From positions 1,758,261 to 1,822,260 of the forward strand of contig NC_013960.1 of NCBI RefSeq assembly GCF_000024725.1: a DNA stretch of 64,000 nt. The letters are read 5' to 3'. A program made the translations under genes and the position numbers. The notes under the pieces are model-generated. The model saw nothing but the letters and a program-made list of their open reading frames with translations, ran no database searches and was not told the origin of the DNA. Of the stretch, positions 36,209 to 44,626 are shown in pieces. The stretch comes from Nitrosococcus halophilus Nc 4 (GTDB taxonomy: Bacteria > Pseudomonadota > Gammaproteobacteria > Nitrosococcales > Nitrosococcaceae). How positions within the stretch are numbered: the stretch's first letter is position 1; every line of letters begins with the position of its first letter.

Positions 36209-37141
36209 TTAGAATGGATACTGTCGTGGCGTATGCTGCACGGTGACCCATTGGGGGGTCGTAAACTCTTCAATGATCCAGTCACCGCCGAAACGACCCA
36301 ATCCGCTGTTCTTCTCACCGCCAAAGGGATTATTGGCGAGATCATTCACCGGCTGGTCGTTGAGGTGGGCCATACCGACCTCCATCTGGAGGGCAAAGGC
36401 TAGTCCGCGATTTTCATCTCGCGTGAACACGGCACCGGTCAGTCCGGCGTCAGTATCATTGGCTACCCGCAAGGCTTCGGCTTCGTCTTTCACCTTGATG
36501 ATCGGAGCAACAGGCCCGAAAATCTCCTCGCGCGCGATCCTCATGGCCATGGTGACGCCCGTGAAAATATGAGGTGGAATGAGCAACCCCTTTGGGGCTC
36601 CTCCCAGGAGTTCCTTGGCGCCCTCTTGGCGGGCCGATTCGATGTGGGCCATGATCCCCTCGCACTGCTGCTTATTTATGATGGGCCCGATCACCGTATC
36701 CGCCTCTTTGGGGTCCCCCACTTTGAGAGTCTTCACCCGCTCCACAAACCGGTGCACGAATTCATCATGAACAGCCTGATGGACGATGATCCGGTTGGCA
36801 ATCATGCAGATCTGCCCTTGATTGATGAATTTCCCGAAGACGGCGGCATCGGCGGCCGTATCCATATCCGCGTCATCCAGGACCACCAGTGGGCCGTTGC
36901 CTCCCAGTTCGAGAGCGACCTTTTTGATGATCGGACTCCTCATGCTATTGATGCCAATGTCCATACCGACTGCCGTGGAGCCGGTGAACGAATTCAGACG
37001 CGGGATCGGGTGCGAGGTAAACGCGGACCCGATCTCGCGGGCAGACCCAACGACCACATTGAACAGACCGGCGGGCAGACCCGCTTCCTCATAAATCTTC
37101 GCCAGCATCAAAGCGCCCGTTACCGGGGTATCGCTTGGCAT
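36209..37141 (-). pseudogene. Aldehyde dehydrogenase, 5'-truncated (PchA-like position)
   Basis: The 310-residue frame matches the C-terminal two-thirds of an NAD(P)-dependent aldehyde dehydrogenase. It has the FTGSTAVG cofactor loop, the catalytic Glu in LELGGNGP, the catalytic Cys in NQGQICMIANR, and EEIFGPVAPII. About 170 N-terminal residues are missing: the frame opens directly at PSDTPVTGALMLAKI, and the 150 bp upstream show no continuation. Benzaldehyde/vanillin-type dehydrogenases are the nearest in feel. PchA oxidises 4-hydroxybenzaldehyde in the pch pathway, so this is probably the broken remnant of that step. Confidence 0.75.
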
Positions 37142-37291
37142 GCATTATTCACCCGCCAACCGACTTATCAGATAGCCAAGCATTCGCCCAGATTTGATCA
37201 CCACCATCGGCGCCGGGTCTCCTTGGCCTCGACAACTTCAATCGCTGTTGACCAGGGTGGCGCTGAACCCTGAGCAAAGCCAAGCGATATT

Positions 37292-38032
37292 TCAGGTCAT
37301 CTGAAGTCCGATATCGAACGTTCCGACGTAGCCTGCGGCCTCCTTGGCGAGCGGGAGTATCAGCTCGTTGCCGCCCCCTTGGAAGATACGATCGTCGGCG
37401 TTCCTCAAAGTGCGCTGTCCTCTTGTGGCGTAGGGCGCCTGCGCGTGCACTCGATCCGTGAGGGAGTCGTCGAAATAAAGCTGTGAGGTAAATTCATGGC
37501 CCCGTGGCGAGGTAGGATCGGTGCGAATCTTGAAATGGATATGGACGGTTCTGCCCGGATACCATCCCGGATAGATAGTGACGAACTCCACCTTCCCGCT
37601 GGCGTCCGTTATCTGATATCCCCGCAAAAACTTCTTCCCCCGGGTATCGAATAACCCGTTGATGTCCTGAACGTCCGAATAAACGCCCAGCGCATCACAT
37701 TGCCAAACATCCACCATGGCGCCACTCAGTGGCGTACAAGCGCTACCCTCTATCCGGGAGATGCGAAACACCAAACGCAACGGAACGCCCTCTTTCATCG
37801 CATGGTCCGAGGGCTCGAAGCGGATGTCGGAGCGGTTGAGCTTCTCATCCACGAAATAGGGGCCTTCCGTCTGCTGGGGTCTCACCACGCAGGTAGGCAT
37901 CCCAGGTGTGGACTGCCCCCGTACGTGCCTTCCCATCACCAGAGAGGCGGCTGTGACCCCCGTTAGAAGGAGCATCTCTCGTCGGCTGAGATGACGTCCT
38001 ACCCCCATCTTATTCCCAAAGTTTCGCTTCAT
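37292..38032 (-). CDS. Intradiol ring-cleavage dioxygenase with Tat-like signal
   Basis: The 246-residue protein has a twin-arginine-type leader (SRREMLLLTGVTAASLVMG) and the dioxygenase_C fold of protocatechuate 3,4-/catechol 1,2-dioxygenases. It contains QTEGPYF, LSGAMVDVWQCDALGVYSDV, and the iron-ligand segment YPGWYPGRTVHIHFKI with Tyr, Tyr, His, His. Periplasmic members of this group are known but poorly characterised. It could open catechol-like rings made by the neighbouring oxidation genes. The Tat leader and pairing with other aromatic genes suggest periplasmic detoxification. Confidence 0.85.
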   Translation of the reverse strand: MKRNFGNKMGVGRHLSRREMLLLTGVTAASLVMGRHVRGQSTPGMPTCVVRPQQTEGPYFVDEKLNRSDIRFEPSDHAMKEGVPLRLVFRISRIEGSACTPLSGAMVDVWQCDALGVYSDVQDINGLFDTRGKKFLRGYQITDASGKVEFVTIYPGWYPGRTVHIHFKIRTDPTSPRGHEFTSQLYFDDSLTDRVHAQAPYATRGQRTLRNADDRIFQGGGNELILPLAKEAAGYVGTFDIGLQMT

Positions 38033-38109
38033 GATGTGTTTATCTCCCAGTGGAATTGCTTTTCGTCGTTACCTCGTAAGGACATCCGTGGGTGCCCCAT
38101 TCGATGGTC

Positions 38110-39024
38110 CTATCTTCGCTCCAACCCATGGCGGTCCCACCCGGCGAGGTCAGCAGCCGCCTCGTAGGTGCGCTGTAAGAATTCCAGCAGCACCGTGTCG
38201 GGTTCGTCAGCCATTCGCACCGCCTCGTAGGGCAGGATGAATTCGCCCAGCGCTTCGTGGTAGTAGGCCGCCTCCGGTCCCACGGCGTATTTCCGAAAGC
38301 CGTCCGGCTCAGGGTAAGCATAGGCGTAGAAGGCGGCCTCGCCTAGCCCGGCGCCCGGCCAGAAGCCGGCGCTCGAGACCTCATGGGAATAGGCCTCTTC
38401 CGCCACCCAATCCGCACAATTGGGGATGCCCCCCGGGTGTTTCGGCGCGGTCCGGCCCGAGAAGCGGGTCACCGCCAGATCGAACGCGCCCCAGAAAAAA
38501 TGCACCGGGCTCACCTTTCCAATGAAACGGGCGCGGAAGTCTGTAAAGACCCGGTGCACCTGCAGCAAGGCACGCCAGAAGCGCTCGACCGGCTCCGGAT
38601 CGTAGGCTGTATGGGCTTCGTCCTCGGGGAAGGGCTGGATAGGGTTGGGAATTTCGACGGGCATCGGCCAAATGGGCGTCTCGATGTGCAGTTCGCCGAG
38701 GACTCCCATGACTTTCTGGTAGAAGTCCGCCACCGACATGGGCTCCAACGCAAAGGAGCGCTGCTCGCCCACGGCGGTCGTCACCTGCAAGGCGTGGCGA
38801 TGGAAATCGAAAGCGATCTCGAAAGCGCCAGCGCCATAGGGGATGGGGGAGGTCGTCAGCCCACGGACCGTGACGTAGAAAGGAACATGCCAGGAGTGGT
38901 TGATCCAGGGCATCTGCGCTAGCCGGATCTTTCCTACGATCTGACTCCAGAGGTGGAGCGTCTCGTAGGTATCCTGCCACTGTTCCAAGGGCAACTTCGG
39001 CCACTGTGCGTTGGGTAGGGTCAT
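38110..39024 (-). CDS. DUF5996 family protein
   Basis: The 304-residue product matches DUF5996. It starts WPKLPLEQWQDTYETLHLWSQIVGKIRL, then NHSWHVPFYVTVRGLTTSPI, and has the repeated Trp/His-rich body ending in a LEFLQRTYEAAADLAGWDR helix. No catalytic motif is assigned in the family and its function is unknown. It lies between the intradiol dioxygenase and wrbA genes on the same strand with short gaps, so it is likely part of the same aromatic/quinone response group. Confidence 0.8.
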   Translation of the reverse strand: MTLPNAQWPKLPLEQWQDTYETLHLWSQIVGKIRLAQMPWINHSWHVPFYVTVRGLTTSPIPYGAGAFEIAFDFHRHALQVTTAVGEQRSFALEPMSVADFYQKVMGVLGELHIETPIWPMPVEIPNPIQPFPEDEAHTAYDPEPVERFWRALLQVHRVFTDFRARFIGKVSPVHFFWGAFDLAVTRFSGRTAPKHPGGIPNCADWVAEEAYSHEVSSAGFWPGAGLGEAAFYAYAYPEPDGFRKYAVGPEAAYYHEALGEFILPYEAVRMADEPDTVLLEFLQRTYEAAADLAGWDRHGLERR

Positions 39025-39063
39025 GAAGCTTTCTCCTCAGCTGTAAAACTGGATGTAGAGCGG

Positions 39064-39666
39064 TTATTCCACGACCTTTTTCGTAAACTTAGCCACATAC
39101 TCACCTTGAAAGCGGGCGATTGTCAGCTCGTTCTCTGAGGGTTGCCGGCTACCATCGGCGTCTGCCAGCGTGCTTGCACCATACGGGGAACCGCCCGTAA
39201 TTTCATTCATGTTGAGCAGCGCTTGGCAGGAATAGGGAACACCGACGATCGCCATGCCTTGGTGCAGCAACGTGCTATGGAAGGAGGTGATCGTGGTTTC
39301 CTGTCCGCCGTGTTGAGAAGCGGTAGAGGTGAAGACACTGCCCACCTTACCAATCAGCGCACCGCTCATCCAATGCTTCCCCGTCTGGTCAAGAAAGTTT
39401 CGCATTTGAGCGCACATATTCCCAAACCGGGTGGGCGTTCCGAAAATGATCCCGTCGTATTCCGGCAATTCATCAACCGTGGCAATGGGGGCTTCTTGAT
39501 CGAGCTTGGCCCCCGCATTGCGGGCGACCTCCTCTGGCATCAGTTCCGGCACCCGCTTTAGGGTGACCTCGACCTCATCCACGGAGCGAGCTCCTTCGGC
39601 TACAGCGTGAGCCATCGTCTCCACATGGCCATACATGCTGTAATAAAGAACGAGTAGTTTTGCCAT
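39064..39666 (-). CDS. wrbA: WrbA NAD(P)H:quinone oxidoreductase
   Basis: The 200-residue flavodoxin-like protein has the FMN phosphate loop [26 protein letters not shown], and the WrbA-specific [29 protein letters not shown] near the C terminus is also WrbA-specific. WrbA reduces quinones by two electrons, limiting redox cycling. It sits in a same-strand group with two ring-cleaving dioxygenases and DoxX, a common aromatic/quinone-stress arrangement. The ribosome-binding site is GGAGG about 6 nt before the ATG. Catalytic segments look intact. Confidence 0.93.
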   Translation of the reverse strand: MAKLLVLYYSMYGHVETMAHAVAEGARSVDEVEVTLKRVPELMPEEVARNAGAKLDQEAPIATVDELPEYDGIIFGTPTRFGNMCAQMRNFLDQTGKHWMSGALIGKVGSVFTSTASQHGGQETTITSFHSTLLHQGMAIVGVPYSCQALLNMNEITGGSPYGASTLADADGSRQPSENELTIARFQGEYVAKFTKKVVE

Positions 39667-39842
39667 GGGTCATACCTCCTAGGTGTTTGCTATTGTGTTG
39701 ACTGAGCCTTACCCGTCAAAGCGAACGGCGCCGGCAATTTGGAAAAAATGGGAGCGCTGAAATCGATTCTTTCCCCTCTCCAAATAGTCACTGTTGTTAC
39801 CTAAACGATTAATTTTTGAAAAGCTTTCCATGATTCGGACCG

Positions 39843-40667
39843 TTACGGTTGGCCATAGGTATCCCCAAAAAGAAAGGCGGACTGGACACTGCCGAGCACC
39901 TGGTCCTCGAACACTTTCAACCCTGAGTCCCCATCCGCCGCACCGGCCACCACATGGAGGGGCAATAGGTGCTCCTCCCGTGGATGGGAGTCCCGTGCCC
40001 CCGGCGCACGGGCCCAATCGAGCAGCCGTGGTTCCCTTTGCGCGGGCGGCAAAGCCACGGTTTCCGCTAGCCAGGCATCGAAATGCTGCGAGGCGGGATC
40101 GAGGGCTGTGCCGCCGTGGCGCAATTGCGCCATATTGTGGTAGCTCATGCCACTGCCGACGATCAGCACCCCCTGGCGGCGAAGGGGCGCCAAGGCCTGG
40201 CCTGCCTTGAGGTGCTCGGCGGGGTCCAGGCCTGATCGTAGCGACAACTGCACCACCGGCACATCGGCCTCCGGGAAGGCCAGCTTCATGGGGATAAACA
40301 CCCCGTGATCCAGACCTCGCTCATGGTCTTCGGCCACCGTAAAGCCCTCCGCCGCCAGCAGTGCGCCAACCTCCGCGGCCAACGCAGGAGCACCCGGTGC
40401 GGGCCAGGTGAGGCGGTAGGTATGCTCGGGGAAGCCATTATAGTCGTAGAGCAGGCCGGGTTGGGCCTGGGCATTAACCGTGAAGACCTCGGCTTCCCAG
40501 TGGGCGGAGACCACCAACAGGGCCTTTGGTGTTGCGCCCACCTGGCCCGTGAGGCCCCGCAGCCAGGATTCCATCCGCTCCCAGGTCCCCGGGGGATTCC
40601 AGTCCATGAAAAAGCACGGTCCGGCCCCATGGGGCACAAACATACTCGGCAAACGGTTTTCGGGCAT
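39843..40667 (-). CDS. DODA-type extradiol aromatic ring-opening dioxygenase (LigB family)
   Basis: The 274-residue LigB/YgiD-like enzyme has metal-ligand His residues in MFVPHGAGPCFF, VVSAHWEAEVF and GLDHGVFIPMKLAFP. The C-terminal block LLPLHVVAGAADG is also typical. Members cleave catechol-like rings (for example DOPA) using Fe(II) or Zn. It is co-oriented with wrbA and doxX and faces a divergent LysR gene beyond them. DODA-DoxX-LysR groupings are common in proteobacteria, so aromatic or quinone stress is the likely trigger. Confidence 0.88.
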   Translation of the reverse strand: MPENRLPSMFVPHGAGPCFFMDWNPPGTWERMESWLRGLTGQVGATPKALLVVSAHWEAEVFTVNAQAQPGLLYDYNGFPEHTYRLTWPAPGAPALAAEVGALLAAEGFTVAEDHERGLDHGVFIPMKLAFPEADVPVVQLSLRSGLDPAEHLKAGQALAPLRRQGVLIVGSGMSYHNMAQLRHGGTALDPASQHFDAWLAETVALPPAQREPRLLDWARAPGARDSHPREEHLLPLHVVAGAADGDSGLKVFEDQVLGSVQSAFLFGDTYGQP

Positions 40668-40697
40668 CTCAGTGTTCTCCTCTGTGTGTGCCTAATC

Positions 40698-40789
40698 ATA
40701 CCAATTTCATGTAATTTTGCATTCTATATATTCAGTCTAAACAACCACTTGAAGCCTCAATAAATTGCATTCTTTAACTAAATTGGTAT
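40698..40789 (-). repeat. 92-bp MITE-like element, copy B
   Basis: This is the inverted-orientation copy of the element at 20618-20709, again exactly 92 bp with ATACCAATTT/AAATTGGTAT ends. It lies between the DODA dioxygenase and doxX genes and ends 7 bp from the doxX stop codon. It could affect read-through between them. Confidence 0.75.
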
Positions 40790-40796
40790 CAGATAC

Positions 40797-41261
40797 TCAG
40801 ATTCGTAGACCCAATTGCGCATCCAGGGAATAGCGGTCGCCGCCACGGAAAAAGATGGCCAGGGCCATCAGCCCCCACATCAGGGGATATTCAAAACCGC
40901 CATTGTTCCAAAAGAAACCACTGGGCACATGGACGGATATAATTACCGCCATGAAGACGGCCACGATTAGCGCCGCCGGACGGGTCAGCAGGCCCAACAC
41001 CAGGGCTAGGCCGCCGAAGAATTCGATGAGGCCGGCCAACAGGGCGAATAAAATACCGGGTTCCATCCCCAAGTTGCTGGCGAAATATTGGCCGGTGGCG
41101 GTCAGGCCATGACCCCCAAACCCGCCGAATAATTTCTGCGCCCCATGGGGCATCAGCAGCAGGCCAGTGGTCACCCGCACCAGCGGGTAGCTCAAGGGAG
41201 CTAAGCGGTTGAAGAAGGTCGGGCCGGGGGTGGTGGTTGCCGTAGATATTAGGGTGTTCAT
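40797..41261 (-). CDS. DoxX family membrane protein
   Basis: The 154-residue product (start ATG 41261 with GGAG upstream; the frame is open for 20 more codons) has four transmembrane segments. The DoxX core reads VTTGLLLMPHGAQKLFGGFGGHG, GMEPGILFALLAGLIEFFGG and TRPAALIVAVFMAVII. DoxX-like proteins are implicated in redox or thiol stress at the membrane; the mechanism is not settled. The gene is divergent from a LysR regulator with about 105 bp between starts, which is the likely shared control region. Confidence 0.87.
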   Translation of the reverse strand: MNTLISTATTTPGPTFFNRLAPLSYPLVRVTTGLLLMPHGAQKLFGGFGGHGLTATGQYFASNLGMEPGILFALLAGLIEFFGGLALVLGLLTRPAALIVAVFMAVIISVHVPSGFFWNNGGFEYPLMWGLMALAIFFRGGDRYSLDAQLGLRI

Positions 41262-41367
41262 TGCACTTCTCCGTTGGGTTGTGGCGGGAGGCGAGGCTTG
41301 CATCCTACCGATGGAATACACTTTATGGTAGTTTCCTTTTATTTAGAAGACGGCTAAATCGGAACCC

Positions 41368-42315
41368 ATGGTTGATGAATCGGAAACCTTAGGCGGCGCC
41401 CTGGAAGATATTCGGGCTTTCTGCGCGGTGATCGAGTTTGGCACGGTCTCGGGCGCGGCCAGGACATTGGGTGAAACCAAAGGGAGTATCAGTCGGCGTA
41501 TTTCACGCCTAGAACGTCGCTTGGGCACGGCCCTGCTGGCACGGACGCCGCGGGCGGTTAGCGCCACCGAAGAAGGGCTCGCCTTCTATGCTAAGGCGCG
41601 CGAGGCCCTGTCCCTGCTTGCTGATGCGGCTGAGGGTGCCCGGCAGTCCCGCTCGGTTCCCCAAGGCCACCTGCGGGTGACCGCGCCGATCGACCTGGGG
41701 GTCGATGTGCTGCCGTCCCTGGTTGTTAAATTCCGCGCCTTGTATCCTCAGATCACGGTCGAATTGCTCCTGACTGACGTCGCCCTGGATTTGGCTGCCC
41801 ACCGCATTGATTTGGCGCTCAGGGCGATCCCTGGCGAGTTGCCGGATATGGGTTATCGCGCCTCCACCGTCATCGGTTTCCATATTGGGCTGTATGCCTC
41901 ACCGGCCTACCTTGCCGCTCACAACCTCCCCACCATGCCTCAGGCGTTGGTCGAGTATGATTGGGTTGCCCGGCAAGAGGGAATCGGCGCTGCGAAACTG
42001 GTGCTGACTGACCGCCGGGGTCGGGCCGTGGAAGTGTCTACTCGGCCTGTCGCTCGTGCAAGTGACTACGCTAGTGTGCATCGGATTATCTTGGCGGGAG
42101 GCGGCATCGGTCCCCTTCCCAGCATGGTGGCAGCCGCCAGTCTTGCCGGTGGATCCCTGGTCCCGGTCCTCCCCGGGTGGGCCGTCGCCGCAGGTAAGCT
42201 CTATGCGATCAGTCTAAGTGGGTTGGAGGCCCCGGCGCGGGTGCGGCTATTTCGAGAATTCATCCGCAGTAAGCTCATGAGCACTGTGGCTGCGCACGCT
42301 TCAGATCGTAATTAG
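41368..42315 (+). CDS. LysR-family transcriptional regulator
   Basis: The 315-residue regulator has an N-terminal winged helix with AFCAVIEFGTVSGAARTLGE, TKGSISRRISRLERRLG, and TPRAVSATEEG. A periplasmic-binding-like effector domain (about 95-305) follows and includes GHLRVTAPIDLGVDVLPSLV. It is divergent from doxX, a typical LysR layout in which the regulator controls itself and the adjacent doxX-DODA-wrbA group. An aromatic or quinone effector is inferred from those neighbours. It converges with the downstream flavoprotein gene; a 7-bp-stem hairpin at 42319-42335 lies between. Confidence 0.9.
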   Translation: MVDESETLGGALEDIRAFCAVIEFGTVSGAARTLGETKGSISRRISRLERRLGTALLARTPRAVSATEEGLAFYAKAREALSLLADAAEGARQSRSVPQGHLRVTAPIDLGVDVLPSLVVKFRALYPQITVELLLTDVALDLAAHRIDLALRAIPGELPDMGYRASTVIGFHIGLYASPAYLAAHNLPTMPQALVEYDWVARQEGIGAAKLVLTDRRGRAVEVSTRPVARASDYASVHRIILAGGGIGPLPSMVAAASLAGGSLVPVLPGWAVAAGKLYAISLSGLEAPARVRLFREFIRSKLMSTVAAHASDRN

Positions 42316-42341
42316 GCTAACTTTATTTTAAAGTTCGCCCA

Positions 42342-43700
42342 CTACCTGCAAGATCTAATGGTAGATCTTAAGCCCGACTTCAAAACTTGCCTAATAATAT
42401 AGGGATGAAATAGGGCGGTCGGGGGTTTCAAGAAGTGCAACACTTCATGGAAAGTGGTGGCGATTTTTTTGTCCCGGGCTGATAGCTCAAGTAGCCGGGC
42501 GTTATACCAACTCATTAAGGAGGTCCCTAGGGGCCGCTTGCCCTCCGTTTGGGCGTACAGAAAATCAACACTGGTTGCCATCCTCCAGGCGTTATCAATG
42601 AGGCGGGAGGCATTTTTAAAATAGTCTCTGGAGAGCCCTGATAGGTCATCCCTAAAGTGCTGTAAACATGTCTCTAAAGCCTCTGCTTCCAGGGCACAGA
42701 CGGTGATTCCCTGACCATAAATGGGATTAAAACTGCACATGGCATCTCCCATGACCAGAAAACCTTCAGGGAATGGTGCAAGACGTTCATAATGTCGGCG
42801 AAGATAAGTGGGAAACCGGTATTTGGTAATGGGGGTAAGGGGGCTGGCATTTTGAATGGCCTGATAAATTCCTGGGTGATCCAATGCTTTGGCAAATTGG
42901 AGGAAGCCTTCATCGTCTTCGGGGGGATAGTCCCGCAACGCACCAACTAAGGTCACCAACCAGCGTTTTTTTTCGACAGGGAAGATAACGCCAAACTTAG
43001 TGCTGGAGGGGGCTTTGGGGTAGATAGCTAGAATTTTCCACTCAGATTTGAAATCTGGAGGTGGCTGGTAGAGTCGACTCCCATACCCCAGATGGATCCC
43101 CACTCTAGTTTCCTCCGGTCTAGGATAACCCAATGCTTCCAGCCATTTCGGATTTCTGCTGCCTCGACCGCTGGCATCAATGACTAGATCTGCCGCAAGA
43201 GTTTTCACAGCTCCCTTGTCTGCTGGTCGAATGTGGACTCCGGTGATGCGTTGTTTCCGGGCATCGGTCTGTAATCCGACGACCGAGGTAGCAGTAAGAA
43301 ATTGAACAGGGTGATGCAATGCCAAGTGGCGTTTTAGATGCCACTCAAGAAATGGGCGAGTTTGTGAGTATCCAAAAATTTTAGTGCTTGGAGGCAGTCT
43401 CCAGGCGCCATGATGGAACCACTGGAGTTCTTCAGTAGAGATATCGACTACAATGCTGCCCTGTTCTACTAAGTCTGCGAAGAGCTTGGGAAATTGCTTG
43501 GCGATTGCAGTAGCGCCCCTTGCCAACAGAACATGGCCGTGTCGCCCTTGGGGGACTCCCTTTCGCGGATTTGGCGTTGGTGTTTCAATATCCTTGTCCA
43601 CCAAGGTGACCCGCTGGAAATGATTTTGAAGAATCCGGGCCGCCAGCAAGCCAGCGATACTGGCCCCGATGACCACCGCATGACCCTGGGAATTTCTCAT
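42342..43700 (-). CDS. FAD-dependent oxidoreductase/monooxygenase
   Basis: The 452-residue flavoprotein has an N-terminal dinucleotide-binding motif (VVIGASIAGLLAARIL). The second FAD motif is FLVMGDAMCSFNPIYGQGIT, the GD/GxG pattern of aromatic hydroxylases and halogenase-like monooxygenases. A central DLVIDASGRGSRNPKWLEALGY is shared with this family. The usual halogenase WxWxIP motif is not seen, so halogenation is unlikely. No operon partner is clear. Two stretches of it (42442-42460 and 42659-42691) reappear as a fused fragment at 20.3 kb. Confidence 0.8.
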   Translation of the reverse strand: MRNSQGHAVVIGASIAGLLAARILQNHFQRVTLVDKDIETPTPNPRKGVPQGRHGHVLLARGATAIAKQFPKLFADLVEQGSIVVDISTEELQWFHHGAWRLPPSTKIFGYSQTRPFLEWHLKRHLALHHPVQFLTATSVVGLQTDARKQRITGVHIRPADKGAVKTLAADLVIDASGRGSRNPKWLEALGYPRPEETRVGIHLGYGSRLYQPPPDFKSEWKILAIYPKAPSSTKFGVIFPVEKKRWLVTLVGALRDYPPEDDEGFLQFAKALDHPGIYQAIQNASPLTPITKYRFPTYLRRHYERLAPFPEGFLVMGDAMCSFNPIYGQGITVCALEAEALETCLQHFRDDLSGLSRDYFKNASRLIDNAWRMATSVDFLYAQTEGKRPLGTSLMSWYNARLLELSARDKKIATTFHEVLHFLKPPTALFHPYIIRQVLKSGLRSTIRSCR

Positions 43701-43820
43701 TGAAGCCTCACAGGAGAGTTAGGCGATTCCTTCGCTTCAATACCTCACTTTTGCCGAGGAATTTACTCTCCTTACGTGAACCACCTTCCCTAAAGTTTTC
43801 CTTCAACCTTTTCCCGCCAG

Positions 43821-44447
43821 TTAATGGGATGAGCGATTTGAGGTGTGGCTTAGGTTGCCCTCAAAGACAGGATTTGTCGCTTCGTGGTTTTCATGGCGGG
43901 TTGATGCCTGCATGGGGGCATAGCTCTCCCCGCGTTTGGGGGGGGGAACAGGTTGATGGGTGCGTAAACGACGCCTTGTTTGGATGAGGGAGGCGATTAC
44001 GAAAACGAGCAGGGCAGCCAGGGTGCCCTCTAATAAGAGGAAAGCACCAATCTTGAAATAGGCAAAACCCGGATGGACAAAGCGCACCAGCCAGCCGCCC
44101 GCTTCATTAGCCACTGCGGCAAAAAAGGTCAGGCCGGAGAGCCACACCTTGAGAGACATGGGAAGTTCCGTAAACAGCATCAGATGAGCCAGGGTGAGCA
44201 CGAGAATACCCATGGAAAAAAGGTGGAAGTGGGAGACTTCCAGCAAGCTTTGGTAGCTAATGGGTTGGGTGAAGTCTTCTTCCGAGCCTAGATAATAGTC
44301 CGCCACAGAGCTAGGCGTTAAACCCATTTTGTGAAAATACATCAATCCATTGCTGACCCAAAGTAGGGCGATGTAGCCCAGGAAAAGCAAGATAATGGTA
44401 TTTAATAGTGTGCTGCGGCGTTGTTCTCCAGTCACAAAAAAGCGCAT
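43821..44447 (-). CDS. Fur-controlled four-helix membrane protein, function unknown
   Basis: The 208-residue product has four predicted transmembrane helices (about residues 14-37, 66-92, 96-120, 128-155) and a hydrophilic, His/Pro-rich tail. Helix 2 contains EVSHFHLFSMGILVLTLAHL, three His on a membrane helix, and another His lies at RFVHPGF before helix 4. That pattern could ligate heme b. I do not recognise a named family. It is divergent from hmuS across a region with two Fur-like boxes, so it should be induced together with heme utilisation. A role in heme handling or electron supply is inference. Confidence 0.6.
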   Translation of the reverse strand: MRFFVTGEQRRSTLLNTIILLFLGYIALLWVSNGLMYFHKMGLTPSSVADYYLGSEEDFTQPISYQSLLEVSHFHLFSMGILVLTLAHLMLFTELPMSLKVWLSGLTFFAAVANEAGGWLVRFVHPGFAYFKIGAFLLLEGTLAALLVFVIASLIQTRRRLRTHQPVPPPKRGESYAPMQASTRHENHEATNPVFEGNLSHTSNRSSH

Positions 44448-44522
44448 TTTAGTATTCCTTATTTTAATCCTTATTTTAATCCTTACCCATTTATTAATAA
44501 TCCTAATCGATTTGAGAACGAA

Positions 44523-44593
44523 TGCAAATTATTATCATTATTTTTGTAAATTGATTGACATTTAAATGATAATAATTATCATTTGCATATAAT
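44523..44593. promoter_or_regulatory. Divergent promoter region with two Fur boxes
   Basis: AATGATAAT-A-ATTATCATT (44565-44583) is a perfect palindromic Fur box, with the TATAAT -10 of the plus-strand hmuS promoter at 44588-44593. A second site, TGCAAAT-T-ATTATCA (44523-44537, 12 of 14), lies nearer the minus-strand membrane-protein gene. The spacing suggests separate Fur control of both directions. Confidence 0.85.
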
Positions 44594-44626
44594 AAACTTC
44601 TCTTTCTAAACAGGGGTAGGCCTAAG

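Noticed and set aside
36569-37273. 234-codon plus-strand frame opposite the aldehyde dehydrogenase
   Set aside because: Antisense to conserved ALDH motifs and without any recognisable domain.
42342-43700. Flavin-dependent halogenase
   Set aside because: The WxWxIP motif expected of tryptophan-type halogenases is not visible, so the gene was called a general FAD oxidoreductase.
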